DNA of 64,000 nucleotides from Paenibacillus sp. PvR098. GTDB taxonomy: Bacteria > Bacillota > Bacilli > Paenibacillales > NBRC-103111. The notes beneath the pieces are model-generated. The model worked only from the letters and a program-made list of their open reading frames with translations. It ran no database searches and was not told where the DNA came from. Where the stretch lies: positions 3,322,001-3,386,000 of the forward strand of contig NZ_JAFIBU010000001.1 of the NCBI RefSeq assembly GCF_017833255.1. Reading direction: 5' to 3'. The number at the start of each line of letters is the position of its first letter. Within the stretch, counting starts at the first letter, position 1. This document shows positions 1 to 9,200 of the stretch, piece by piece. A program made the position numbers and the translations under genes.

Positions 1-1
1 T

Positions 2-940
2 GGCTTTGAACAAGTCCATGTGGTGGCCGAACAGGAGAAGCCGGACGCGAATTTCTCGACGGTAAAATCGCCGAACCCGGAGGAACGGGAAGCTTTCACG
101 CTAGCTATTGCCGAAGGAAAGAAGATTGACGCCGACATTCTGATCGGTACGGACCCGGATTGTGACCGAATGGGTGCAGTGGTTAAGGACGCGAGCGGAG
201 AATACTTCGTTCTTAGCGGCAACCAATCGGGTGCAATTATGGTTGATTACCTGCTCGGCAGCTTGCAGGAGCGGGGAGAGCTGCATGCGGATGGCGTGGT
301 CATCAAAACAATCGTCACGAGCGAGATGGGTGCGGTCATTGCGCAGCATTACGGAGTCAAGGTACTCAATACACTGACCGGGTTTAAATATATCGGTGAG
401 AAAATGACGCAGTTTGAACATAACGGAGAGGCGAAATTCTTGTTTGGCTACGAAGAAAGCTACGGTTATTTGGCCGGTACCTATGCTCGCGACAAGGATG
501 CTGTCATCGCCTCCATGCTGATATGCGAAGCTGCAGCCTATTACAAAAGCAAAGGCAAGACGCTGTATGATGTGCTTCAAGAACTGTATAAACGGCATGG
601 TTACTTCATGGAAAAGCTGGAATCGCGCACGCTCAAAGGCAAGGATGGCGTTGAGAAGATTCAAGGCATCATGGAAGATTGGCGGAAACAGCCGCCTGTA
701 GAGCTGAACAGACTGCGCGTGACCAAGGTGGAGGATTTCTCGCTAGGCTTGTACGGGCTGCCTGTAGAGAACGTGCTCAAGTATACTTTGGAGGACGATT
801 CGTGGTTCTGCCTTCGGCCGTCTGGCACGGAGCCTAAAATCAAAGTTTACTTCGCCGTCCGAGGCAGCTCTGCGCAGGCTGCCTCCGATGCGATCGATAT
901 GCTTGTTCAAACCGTCATGTCCCGTGTGGACCATAACTAA
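2..940 (+). CDS. Phosphoglucomutase / phosphomannomutase family, C-terminal part (5' end outside window)
   Basis: The reading frame is open from the first bases, so only the C-terminal ~312 residues are visible. The metal-binding loop DPDCDR, the sugar-binding loop GYEES and the phosphate-binding LRPSGTEPKIK near the end are those of the alpha-D-phosphohexomutase family. The spacing and the long form fit the PgcA-type phosphoglucomutase of Firmicutes, which interconverts glucose-6-phosphate and glucose-1-phosphate in the cytoplasm and so feeds UDP-glucose and cell-wall polymer synthesis. It ends 18 bases before the next gene and may be cotranscribed with the cell-surface genes that follow. 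PgcA and phosphomannomutase cannot be told apart firmly without the N-terminus. Confidence 0.88.
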   Translation, partial: GFEQVHVVAEQEKPDANFSTVKSPNPEEREAFTLAIAEGKKIDADILIGTDPDCDRMGAVVKDASGEYFVLSGNQSGAIMVDYLLGSLQERGELHADGVVIKTIVTSEMGAVIAQHYGVKVLNTLTGFKYIGEKMTQFEHNGEAKFLFGYEESYGYLAGTYARDKDAVIASMLICEAAAYYKSKGKTLYDVLQELYKRHGYFMEKLESRTLKGKDGVEKIQGIMEDWRKQPPVELNRLRVTKVEDFSLGLYGLPVENVLKYTLEDDSWFCLRPSGTEPKIKVYFAVRGSSAQAASDAIDMLVQTVMSRVDHN

Positions 941-958
941 CCTTGGGAGCTGACAGCA

Positions 959-3013
959 TTGAAAGAAAGCTACACGAAGTGGAATCAATTGGCGCTTAAA
1001 GGACTGTGGTGGCTGGTCATTCTCGGGATGCTGGCCTCCATTCCCATAGCTTATGAACGTCATCAAACGGAGCAGCAGTCCGGGCGCAAGGTCGAGTTTG
1101 CCATGGATTATCGCGACTTGCTCGAAATTTCCGATACCCAGACGGACCCGCGTAAATTCGTGAGTGAACAGCTTCTCAAGCTGAAGCAGCATGGCGTGGG
1201 AAGTATGGCTGTATACGAGTCGACATTGAATGAGCTGAGGCTCAGCCGGCGTATCGAGGTGTTCTCGTCTCGCGATGCAACCGCACTAATGCAAGCTCCG
1301 TTCTCCCCAGGTGAGAACTTCACGTATATTTTGTTCACGGAGACGGATTCGCAGCGTCGGCTTCAGCCGCTCATTGAGCGAACATTCCATGATTTGGGTG
1401 TAAGGACCAAGCCTTGGAGCTTCAAGAATCAGCCTGGTATGGTCATTGAGATGGCCATGGATGAGGCGATGCTCAAAACGATGGACCCTGATCCCATTAC
1501 GCTTCAGATGCTGAAGGACGAGGGTTTTTCAATCGTCGTTCGCATGTCGAACCGTCGGCCGTTCAACACGAACCAGATGGACGCTCTGCTTGCGGAGTTG
1601 CGGAAATCCGGCGTCAAGCGGTTTATTGTGGATGGGGAGACCGTACCGGGGTTCATCAGCGAGAAAGACACGACGAATTTAGACAAGATGGGCGAGCTGA
1701 TGCGTAAGCACCGGATAGGGCTTGCAGTCATCGAGCTGCAGAAAACGCAGCAACAAGGCTTTGCCGGCTTGGCTAAACGAATTCAACACAATGTGGTAAG
1801 GCTCCATTCTTATACGGAGAACGACGCTCAGAAGCTGACGGAGAACTTGTCTGAAGAAGAGTTGAAGGGACGCATACAGGGCGTATCAGATCGCTTCGTT
1901 CTCGCTGTTAAAGACCGCAACATTCGGATGGTGTTCTTGAATGCCCGCGCGGTCAAAAACATGGATAAAGGCCAAATTCTGCACCCGCTGGATTCCATTT
2001 ATGCCGCTCTGGACGGGCCAGACGGCGCTATTCCGCGTATCGAAGCTGCGGGTTATACCATAGGCCAGGCGGAAAGCTTCCAATACGTATACTCCGGATG
2101 GCAGAATGCGGCGAAGGTTCTGGTGTGGGCAGGGGCTGTCGCATTGATTGCGCTCACGGTCGCTTATTTCGTGCCTGAGCTTGCACTAGCGCTCTTCCTG
2201 CTCGGGATGGCAGGCTCTGCAGGACTGCTCGTGCTTAGCAGCAGCCTGTTCGCGCAAGCTTTGGCGCTGGGCGCTAGTACCTGTGCTCCGACACTGGCGA
2301 TGATGATGGCCATACGGGCATGCCGGGAAAAATGGTCTCGACCGGAAGGCTCGAGAATTGGATTTGCCCTGCTGCTGCTGCTCCGAACCACGTTAGTTTC
2401 GGCCATTGGTATCTTCTTTATCGTCAGCTTGCTGAATCAGATTACTTATATGCTGGTACTGCAGCAATTCCGCGGAGTCAGCGTACTTCACTTGGCTCCA
2501 ATCGCATTGGTGGGCGTCTATTGGCTGCTATTTAGCGAGAAAATGACTTACAAGGAACGGGTCCTTCGCGGCCGCGGCATCCTATCTTCAAACATCAGTG
2601 TGCTTTGGGTTATTGCAGCTGCTGTCATTGCAGCCGCAGGCTTCTATTATTTATCCCGCACGGGGAATGAGGGGCAAGCTTCTGCGTTGGAACGGTATTT
2701 CCGGTCCTTCTTGGAGAACACGCTGGGTGTTCGTCCGCGAACCAAGGAATTTTTGATTTCTCACCCCTTGTTCTTGCTGGGGGCTTACCTCAGCTTTAAA
2801 TACCGGAGTGCGCTGCTGTTCATTCTGGCCGGCGTGATCGGACAAGCTTCGGTCGTCGATACGTTTGCTCATCTGCATACGCCGCTTTTGATTTCGTCGA
2901 TTCGCGTCGTATACGGGTTGGCTTTTGGGACACTAATCGGTATTGGTTTGATTGCATTATGGGAAATTGTATCTAGGAGTTGGCGGCGATGGGTACCTCG
3001 GTTAGACGCATAG
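959..3013 (+). CDS. DUF5693 family multi-pass membrane protein
   Basis: A 684-residue protein starting at TTG 959, chosen because GGGAGC lies about 10 bases upstream. It has one N-terminal membrane segment (about residues 13-33), a long soluble domain (about 35-380) and at least six hydrophobic segments in the C-terminal half. I recognise it as the DUF5693 protein that usually precedes csaB in Paenibacillus and relatives; its biochemical role is not known to me. The csaB start lies inside its 3' end, so the two are translationally linked. A role in export or modification of secondary cell-wall polymer is an inference from neighbours only. Confidence 0.75.
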   Translation: MKESYTKWNQLALKGLWWLVILGMLASIPIAYERHQTEQQSGRKVEFAMDYRDLLEISDTQTDPRKFVSEQLLKLKQHGVGSMAVYESTLNELRLSRRIEVFSSRDATALMQAPFSPGENFTYILFTETDSQRRLQPLIERTFHDLGVRTKPWSFKNQPGMVIEMAMDEAMLKTMDPDPITLQMLKDEGFSIVVRMSNRRPFNTNQMDALLAELRKSGVKRFIVDGETVPGFISEKDTTNLDKMGELMRKHRIGLAVIELQKTQQQGFAGLAKRIQHNVVRLHSYTENDAQKLTENLSEEELKGRIQGVSDRFVLAVKDRNIRMVFLNARAVKNMDKGQILHPLDSIYAALDGPDGAIPRIEAAGYTIGQAESFQYVYSGWQNAAKVLVWAGAVALIALTVAYFVPELALALFLLGMAGSAGLLVLSSSLFAQALALGASTCAPTLAMMMAIRACREKWSRPEGSRIGFALLLLLRTTLVSAIGIFFIVSLLNQITYMLVLQQFRGVSVLHLAPIALVGVYWLLFSEKMTYKERVLRGRGILSSNISVLWVIAAAVIAAAGFYYLSRTGNEGQASALERYFRSFLENTLGVRPRTKEFLISHPLFLLGAYLSFKYRSALLFILAGVIGQASVVDTFAHLHTPLLISSIRVVYGLAFGTLIGIGLIALWEIVSRSWRRWVPRLDA

Positions 3014-4113
3014 CGATTTCAGGTTATTACGGGTTTAACAACAGCGGCGACGAGGCGGTACTTCAATCGATTCTGCTGGCTTTAGAGGAACAAGGAGAAC
3101 GACAGGGCGTAACTTTTGTCCCTGTCGTTCTGTCCGTGAATCCGGAAGAAACGTCCCGGACTTATGGAGTGGAAGCCGTGCACCGGATGAAACCGAAAGA
3201 GGTGTGGCAGGCTTTACGCAGCGCAGACGGACTAATCAGCGGCGGCGGAAGCTTGCTGCAGGATGAGACGAGCCCGAAAACGATTCCTTATTATATCGCC
3301 ATCATTCGCATGGCGCAGTGGCTGAGTATACCTGTATTTATTTATTCCCAAGGCATCGGCCCAGTGCATCGTCCGTTTTTCTTCAGATGGATTCGTTCGG
3401 CCTTTCAACGCAGTTCATTTATAACGGTTCGGGATGAGGAATCTAAGGCTTTACTGGGCAAGATGGGCATATCACCGTCGGATGTGGAAGTGGTGCCAGA
3501 TCCCGTAATGGGGCTTCCCATGCGCGGACAACCCACACAAACGTCCGTACGCGAAACGAAACCTATTATTGGTGTTTCCGTTCGATTTTGGAATGAAGAC
3601 CGTTCCGAGCTTCATGCGGTGGCGGACGCTCTTCAGACGGTGCTGGAGCAGACGAATGCCGTTGTTCGCTTCCTGCCATTCCATCTTCCTTCTGATGAAA
3701 AGGCGTCCTTGTATGTGATGGAGCGTATGGGGGGAATCTACAAAGAACGGCTTTCGCTAGCGCACAAGGTAACTCATCCCCAGGATATGCTTGCGGAAGT
3801 AGCATCCTGTCAGGTGCTTCTCGGCATGCGTTTGCACTCCTTAATCTATGCGGCCAGCCAGTTCGTCCCTATGATCGGACTCTCTTATGATCCCAAGATC
3901 GATCAGTTTTTGAACCGGCTCGACATGAAATCAGCCAGTAGCACTAGAAAGCCCCGTGCAGAGGAGCTTGCTCAAGAGACACTGCGCTTGCTTGCGGATA
4001 GGAGTTCTTGGAAGCGGGACAAAGGGCAGGCGATCGAACGATTGAAGATCGAAGCCGGGCGTCCGGCTGAGCGCATCGCATCATTTTTTGCTAAAGGACG
4101 GGGGATGCAGTGA
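2989..4113 (+). CDS. csaB: CsaB, polysaccharide pyruvyl transferase
   Basis: A 374-residue protein opening with RRIAISGYYGFNNSGDEA, the nucleotide-binding signature of the polysaccharide pyruvyltransferase family, with GGGSLLQD and a late LGMRLHSLIYA motif, both typical of CsaB. CsaB adds pyruvate ketals to secondary cell-wall polysaccharide, and that modification is what SLH domains bind. ATG 2989 is chosen over the upstream in-frame TTG 2980 because AGGAG at 2975-2979 gives normal spacing only to the ATG. It overlaps the upstream gene by 25 bases and the next gene by 4 (GTGA). SLH proteins follow downstream, as expected. Confidence 0.9.
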   Translation: MGTSVRRIAISGYYGFNNSGDEAVLQSILLALEEQGERQGVTFVPVVLSVNPEETSRTYGVEAVHRMKPKEVWQALRSADGLISGGGSLLQDETSPKTIPYYIAIIRMAQWLSIPVFIYSQGIGPVHRPFFFRWIRSAFQRSSFITVRDEESKALLGKMGISPSDVEVVPDPVMGLPMRGQPTQTSVRETKPIIGVSVRFWNEDRSELHAVADALQTVLEQTNAVVRFLPFHLPSDEKASLYVMERMGGIYKERLSLAHKVTHPQDMLAEVASCQVLLGMRLHSLIYAASQFVPMIGLSYDPKIDQFLNRLDMKSASSTRKPRAEELAQETLRLLADRSSWKRDKGQAIERLKIEAGRPAERIASFFAKGRGMQ

Positions 4114-4853
4114 GTTTTCCCAAAGTATCAATTTTCGGCGTGCCGATTTCAAAGATGAATATGAAAGACACGGTTGCTTATTTGAGTCAAGTGATCGATC
4201 AGCGTAAGCCTCATCAGATTATTACGGCTAACCCGATTATGGTCATGACTGCGCTCGAGCAGCCGGAATATATGCGTATGATGAAAGAATCGGAGCTTGT
4301 GGTCCCCGATGGAGCAGGCGTGGTGTGGGCTTCCGGCTATGTCGGTAATCCGGTAGCGGAACGTGTTGCAGGTTTTGATTTGATCCAAGAGTTAATGAAG
4401 GCGGGGGAACCGCATGGCTGGAAAGTATACCTTATCGGCTCGTCCCCCGAAGTTATAGAGGCGGCCGCAGCCCGATTGCTGGAGCTGTATCCGGGAATCA
4501 GGCTTGTCGGTTTCAGGGATGGATTTTTTGGTGAAAAAGAAGAAGCCGACGTCATTGAAGCGATTCGCGCCGCGGATCCGGATATTCTGCTGGTCGGACG
4601 GTCAGCGGACAAACAAGAGCCTTGGATAGCTAAGTACAAGGATAAGCTAGGTGTCCCCGTCATGATGGGGGTCGGCGGCAGCTTTGACGTCCTGTCGGGA
4701 AAATTAAAGCGCGCGCCAGGGTTATTTCAAAAGCTGAAACTTGAATGGTTTTACCGGTTACTGCAGGAGCCTTGGCGGTATAAAAGAATGCTTGTACTGC
4801 CGAAATTCGCTATGAAAGTCATCCGTGAAAAAGAAAATGTGCAGAAACCTTAA
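4110..4853 (+). CDS. WecG/TagA/CpsF family glycosyltransferase
   Basis: A 247-residue cytoplasmic-face glycosyltransferase of the GT26 family. The ITANPIMVMTALEQPEY block, VVPDGAGVVWA with the conserved Asp, and VGGSFDVLSGKLKRAP in the C-terminal half are family hallmarks. Family members add N-acetylmannosamine(uronate) to an undecaprenyl-linked GlcNAc, the second committed step of teichoic-acid or secondary-polymer linkage-unit synthesis. The GTG start overlaps the csaB stop, so it is translationally coupled. The TagO/WecA-type gene just downstream would make its lipid acceptor. Confidence 0.88.
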   Translation: MSFPKVSIFGVPISKMNMKDTVAYLSQVIDQRKPHQIITANPIMVMTALEQPEYMRMMKESELVVPDGAGVVWASGYVGNPVAERVAGFDLIQELMKAGEPHGWKVYLIGSSPEVIEAAAARLLELYPGIRLVGFRDGFFGEKEEADVIEAIRAADPDILLVGRSADKQEPWIAKYKDKLGVPVMMGVGGSFDVLSGKLKRAPGLFQKLKLEWFYRLLQEPWRYKRMLVLPKFAMKVIREKENVQKP

Positions 4854-4905
4854 CTAGAGCTGTGAAAACAACCTGAAAACTGCCCAAACAGCCCGAAAAT
4901 GGCAG

Positions 4906-4934
4906 TGGTGTTTCCAAAGACATCAGAGTATAAT
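4906..4934 (+). promoter_or_regulatory. Possible sigma-A promoter before the TagO-like gene
   Basis: A perfect TATAAT is at 4929-4934. The matching -35 region at 4906-4911 (TGGTGT) is poor, so only the -10 box is convincing. It lies about 50 bases before the start codon in a 128-base gap. Confidence 0.4.
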
Positions 4935-4981
4935 TTGGAGTGTTTGGGGTTTTCATAGAAAAAGGGGCTGTGAACATACAC

Positions 4982-6100
4982 ATGAGTTTGTTATACGGAA
5001 TCGGCTTTTTCGCTGCATTATTCATTGCTTTGCTTATGACACCGTTAGTGAAACGCTTTGCTTTCTGGGTCGGGGCTGTAGATGCGCCGAATCACCGCAA
5101 GGTACATAGCCGTATCATGCCGCGACTGGGTGGACTCGCCATATTTATTGCATTTATTGGAGCATATTTTGTTGTTTCTCCTGCTATCGATACGCTAAAG
5201 AATGATGTGGTATTCGGCTTGCTGGTCGGAGGTGCGATCGTTGTCTTGATTGGCGCGCTGGATGACCGCTTCGATTTATCTCCTAAGATTAAGCTGCTGG
5301 GTCAAGTTTTGGCCGCGAGCGTCGTCGTTTATTCAGGTGTCACCATTGAGCTCGTCAATGTACCTTTCGGGGACGGAACGATCTCGTTGTCATGGCTTTC
5401 CGTACCGCTGACGATTTTCTGGATCGTGGGCGTCACTAATGCCATCAACCTGATTGATGGGCTTGACGGTCTCTCCGCAGGTGTATCAGGTATTGCAACA
5501 ACTACTATTTTGGTGCTCGCTTTAATGATGGGCAATACCACAGTAGTACTGCTGTGTGTGGTCCTGCTCGGCAGTATTGCAGGTTTCCTGTTCTACAACT
5601 TTCACCCGGCGAAAATTTTCATGGGCGATTCTGGCGCGCTGTTCCTCGGATTCTGCTTGGCTACATTGTCCGTGCTTGGTTTTAAACAAGCCACGGTGGT
5701 CTCCTTGCTTGTACCGATTATGATCCTGGGCGTTCCGCTGTCCGATACGTTCTTCGCCATTTTACGCCGTTGGGTCAACAACCTGCCCATCTCGGTTGCG
5801 GACAAAAGCCATCTGCACCACTGCTTGCTGCAGCTTGGTTTCAGCCATCGCACAACGGTGTTGATCATTTATGGGATAGCACTGCTTTTTGGATCTTCAG
5901 CCGTGCTGTTATCTTACATGTCAGAGCAGCAAACGCTGTGGGGAGCGGTCATTCTCGTTACGATACTGCTGTGCATTCTGGTACTCGGAGCTGAAGCGAT
6001 CGGCATTATCAGCAAGACGAAGAAGCCGGTACTTAAATTTTTAAATAAAGTTCGAGTGAAGACGATGCGGCTGAGTGATCGTTCACGGATGTTTAAATAG
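4982..6100 (+). CDS. tagO: Undecaprenyl-phosphate GlcNAc-1-phosphate transferase (TagO/WecA/MraY family)
   Basis: A roughly 372-residue integral membrane protein with about ten hydrophobic segments. It carries DDRFDLSPKIKLLGQ, NAINLIDGLDGLSAG, FMGDSGALFLGF and the histidine motif SHLHHCLLQLGF, the Mg-binding and catalytic loops of polyprenyl-phosphate N-acetylhexosamine-1-phosphate transferases. It transfers GlcNAc-1-P from UDP-GlcNAc to undecaprenyl phosphate, starting polymer assembly on the inner membrane face. ATG 4982 is used; an in-frame GTG at 4970 sits too close to AAAGGGG (4961-4967). The preceding WecG/TagA-type gene would act on its product. Confidence 0.9.
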   Translation: MSLLYGIGFFAALFIALLMTPLVKRFAFWVGAVDAPNHRKVHSRIMPRLGGLAIFIAFIGAYFVVSPAIDTLKNDVVFGLLVGGAIVVLIGALDDRFDLSPKIKLLGQVLAASVVVYSGVTIELVNVPFGDGTISLSWLSVPLTIFWIVGVTNAINLIDGLDGLSAGVSGIATTTILVLALMMGNTTVVLLCVVLLGSIAGFLFYNFHPAKIFMGDSGALFLGFCLATLSVLGFKQATVVSLLVPIMILGVPLSDTFFAILRRWVNNLPISVADKSHLHHCLLQLGFSHRTTVLIIYGIALLFGSSAVLLSYMSEQQTLWGAVILVTILLCILVLGAEAIGIISKTKKPVLKFLNKVRVKTMRLSDRSRMFK

Positions 6101-6114
6101 CACACCATCGCTGC

Positions 6115-6147
6115 AAAACCCAGACCTGTTAGGTTTGGGTTTTTTGT
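6115..6147 (+). terminator. Intrinsic terminator after the TagO-like gene
   Basis: AACCCAGACCT, loop GTT, AGGTTTGGGTT, followed directly by a T-run. Stem and T-run are convincing. Confidence 0.9.
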
Positions 6148-6168
6148 TATGAAAAGAATCGGTAACCC

Positions 6169-6196
6169 TAAAGTTTTGGAAAGGTTTGACCGATAA
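6169..6196 (+). promoter_or_regulatory. Sigma-D type promoter before the 1330-aa SLH gene
   Basis: TAAA at 6169-6172, sixteen bases, then ACCGATAA at 6189-6196. This is the same architecture as the boxes before flgM, hag, fliD and flaG in this window, and ACCGATAA is identical to the flgM -10. It lies about 50 bases before the TTG start. The match is seen; sigma-D control is inferred. Confidence 0.6.
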
Positions 6197-6247
6197 AATA
6201 ATAAACCTTGTTTTTTTATTCATATCTACATAAGGAGGACAATCAGC

Positions 6248-9200
6248 TTGAAACGCATGATACGCCAGTGGGTTAGCATCAGTTTAGCCATTGCTTTGTT
6301 GATTAGCTTGCTGCCGCCGACACCGGCTATGGCCGCAGCAACCATTACCATTACGAACATGTATACGAATCCGTCAGGTGGGGGCACGAATGCTCCGCAA
6401 GATCCGAACAGTGTAACCCGGGTAACGAGAAACCCTTTTGAGATTAAAGCCAGCATAACCAATATTAGTGCTTCTCAGATCAATACGCTGTTTTATGAAA
6501 TTACGAATACGAGCACTGGCGAGAGATTAGAGGAAAAGAACAAGAAAGCGGTCATGACTTCCAGTAGTGAAATTACGTTCAGTAACGTGGAACTGACCGA
6601 AGGTTTGAATAAAATTGTAATCAAAATGGGTGATACGGGTTCTTTAGTGTCTGCACCCGGTTGGGTTTACTTCACCCCTGCAACGAATTTGTCAGAATTC
6701 GAAATCAATAATCAGCCATGGGATGAGTCCAAGTTCTATCCGGAGACGGTTACAGGCACCTCTACCGGATTGACTATTAAGGGATTTGCGCCTAATGCCA
6801 AAGAAGTAAAAGCTTATTTACCGGGTAATACAACCGCGAAGAATGCTTTCATCAGTAATGAGAATGACTTTTATTACCCTGCAGATATTAATACGCGAAT
6901 TGCTTGCGATTCTACAAGCGAGATTTGCTTACAGCGGGGAGACAACCGGATTAAATTTGTTTCCTCCAACGACACGAATTCCTATCAAACAGAAAAGCTT
7001 CTCATTTATAATGACGGAAATCCGTTCGCTTACAATGTCAAAATGAGAGATGTTTCCGGTAACGCCAATTCCCCCGCTGCCCAAACATCGGACCGGTACT
7101 TGGTAGACCTACCGCAATTTGTAAAGCCTGTCGGCGGTATGAATCTGACATTCACTGCGCGAATCAAGATTGACCTGGTCCCGGCTGGAGCCGGTGCCCC
7201 GATGGCGAAGTATACAACTACCGATTTAGATATCAACGGAACCTCGCTTAACTTAAATTTGAATAATGATACGATTGCACCGGCAACGGACGTGCCAATT
7301 ACCGGTACAATGACCTACAGCATCCTACCCGATATCGTAACGGATACTGTAAAGAATCAAAAGTTTTATACCATTGAAATTAAAGGCATACAAGACATTA
7401 CGCCTGTAAGTCAAGATATTCAACAATTTTCATTTAAGTTTTCGGCAGCAGGGTTGCCGGACATTCGTTCCACTTATAAGTTCATTTATTATGATGACAC
7501 AGCGCCTTACGTAGCCAAGATGACGCAGGTTGTCGGTAAAGACGGCGCAACGGGAAATGACATCGAAGTACAATTAGGAGATATGCCTGCCGTAAACGAA
7601 ATTGCAGAGCTTCCGGCAAAGGTGAAGCTTTATGCCAACGGTAATACGACTGCTTTGGATTTAACGGTAGGATCCCAAACGTTCACTGCGGACTCAGGTT
7701 CTCCTGCAGCTGTTAACGGTCAACAGGTATTTACATATACCTTGGCGGGAATTTTGGACGGTACCCATACCCTTACGGCCATACCGAAGAACGGCGGGAC
7801 AAACGGTCCGACGAAAACATACAACATTAGAGTAACCAACGCGCCATATATTATTGTTACCAATATTACGAATAACAAAACGATCGAAAAATTAGCGGAT
7901 CTCACTTGTACTGTGAGCGGGACCCCTACAGTTGCTTGCCTGACGGGCAGAGTGGTGAACTTTAAGAAGAGCGCCAATGAAGCCACTGCTACAAACTACA
8001 TTGAAGTTCATGTGAATGAAAAAGTGACTAGGATTCCATACGCCAATATTATCGATGCTACAGGAAATTTCACCTTTGATCTTCGGAATATTGCTACAGC
8101 TTACGGGATACCTGCGACTGATTTTGAGAAATTGATGGTGGAAGGAATAAATACGATTAAGTTCAGTATTTATGTGAACGGCTCCCGTGTGACGGAAGCC
8201 AGCTATTCGATCTTTAAGTTTTCCACCGAAGCTCCTTCGTTCACAGATATCGTTCCGGATAGCGTGAATGGTACAAGGTTATACACTTCGGCTCAGAACA
8301 AGGATTACTTCACAACAAGCGAGCGCGTAGTTTCCTTTAAAGGGACGTATTACAACAATCCGACCAAGGGTGGGCACAGTACCATCACTCTCAAGGTCAT
8401 CGGTAAAGACGCACAAGGTAATAATTTTACGGAGTACCATACGATTGGCACGGGCACCGCGGGAACGGGGCAGGTTACGACCAAAACGGTAGCTGACCCA
8501 GGTCGGTTTTTCTTTACAACAGCTCCGTCCAATACAGGAGGGGCCAACAATACCAGCTTTTTATTCAATACCTACGATATCAAGCTTCCGGATAAAGGCG
8601 ATATCGTATTCGAATTCTCTGTAACAAATGATTTGTCCCAAATTACGGCGTTCAAAACGATCACGATCAGCAGAACACCCGTACCTTACGTGATAAAGGC
8701 GCCACTGCTTTACAAGAATGAGAAAAATCAGGACCAAGCTAGCGTAAATAGCAACTTCTATCTTGTTGTCATTGAAGCCGAGAATGCCGATAGCGTAACG
8801 ATCGGCAAAGATAATGCTTTGAAGAAAACGGAGCTCGACGGTTCTGTATATGTTGACAGATATTATTATGAGGTAAAAAATCTTAAGCCTGGAAGTAATC
8901 AGGTGAAATTCACTGTCAATCGTGGCAGCCAAAAATCGGACGGCGCATTTATTCTGTTTAATACGAACACACCGCTTGAGGGGGCCCAATATCTTACTGG
9001 CATGGGCAACAAGCTCTCCGCTTTTAACAAGGAAGTGGAGCTCCAATTTCCGAAAGATACCAAGCTCAAGCGCTTGCGGCCGAACAACAGAAATAACGAA
9101 TTCATTACTGTGGAGCGAAACATTCTTTTCGGCATTGCGGATTCCAGCACCGGGCGTGTGGATAAATCCAACACAGCTTTTGTCGACGAATATGCCAGCT

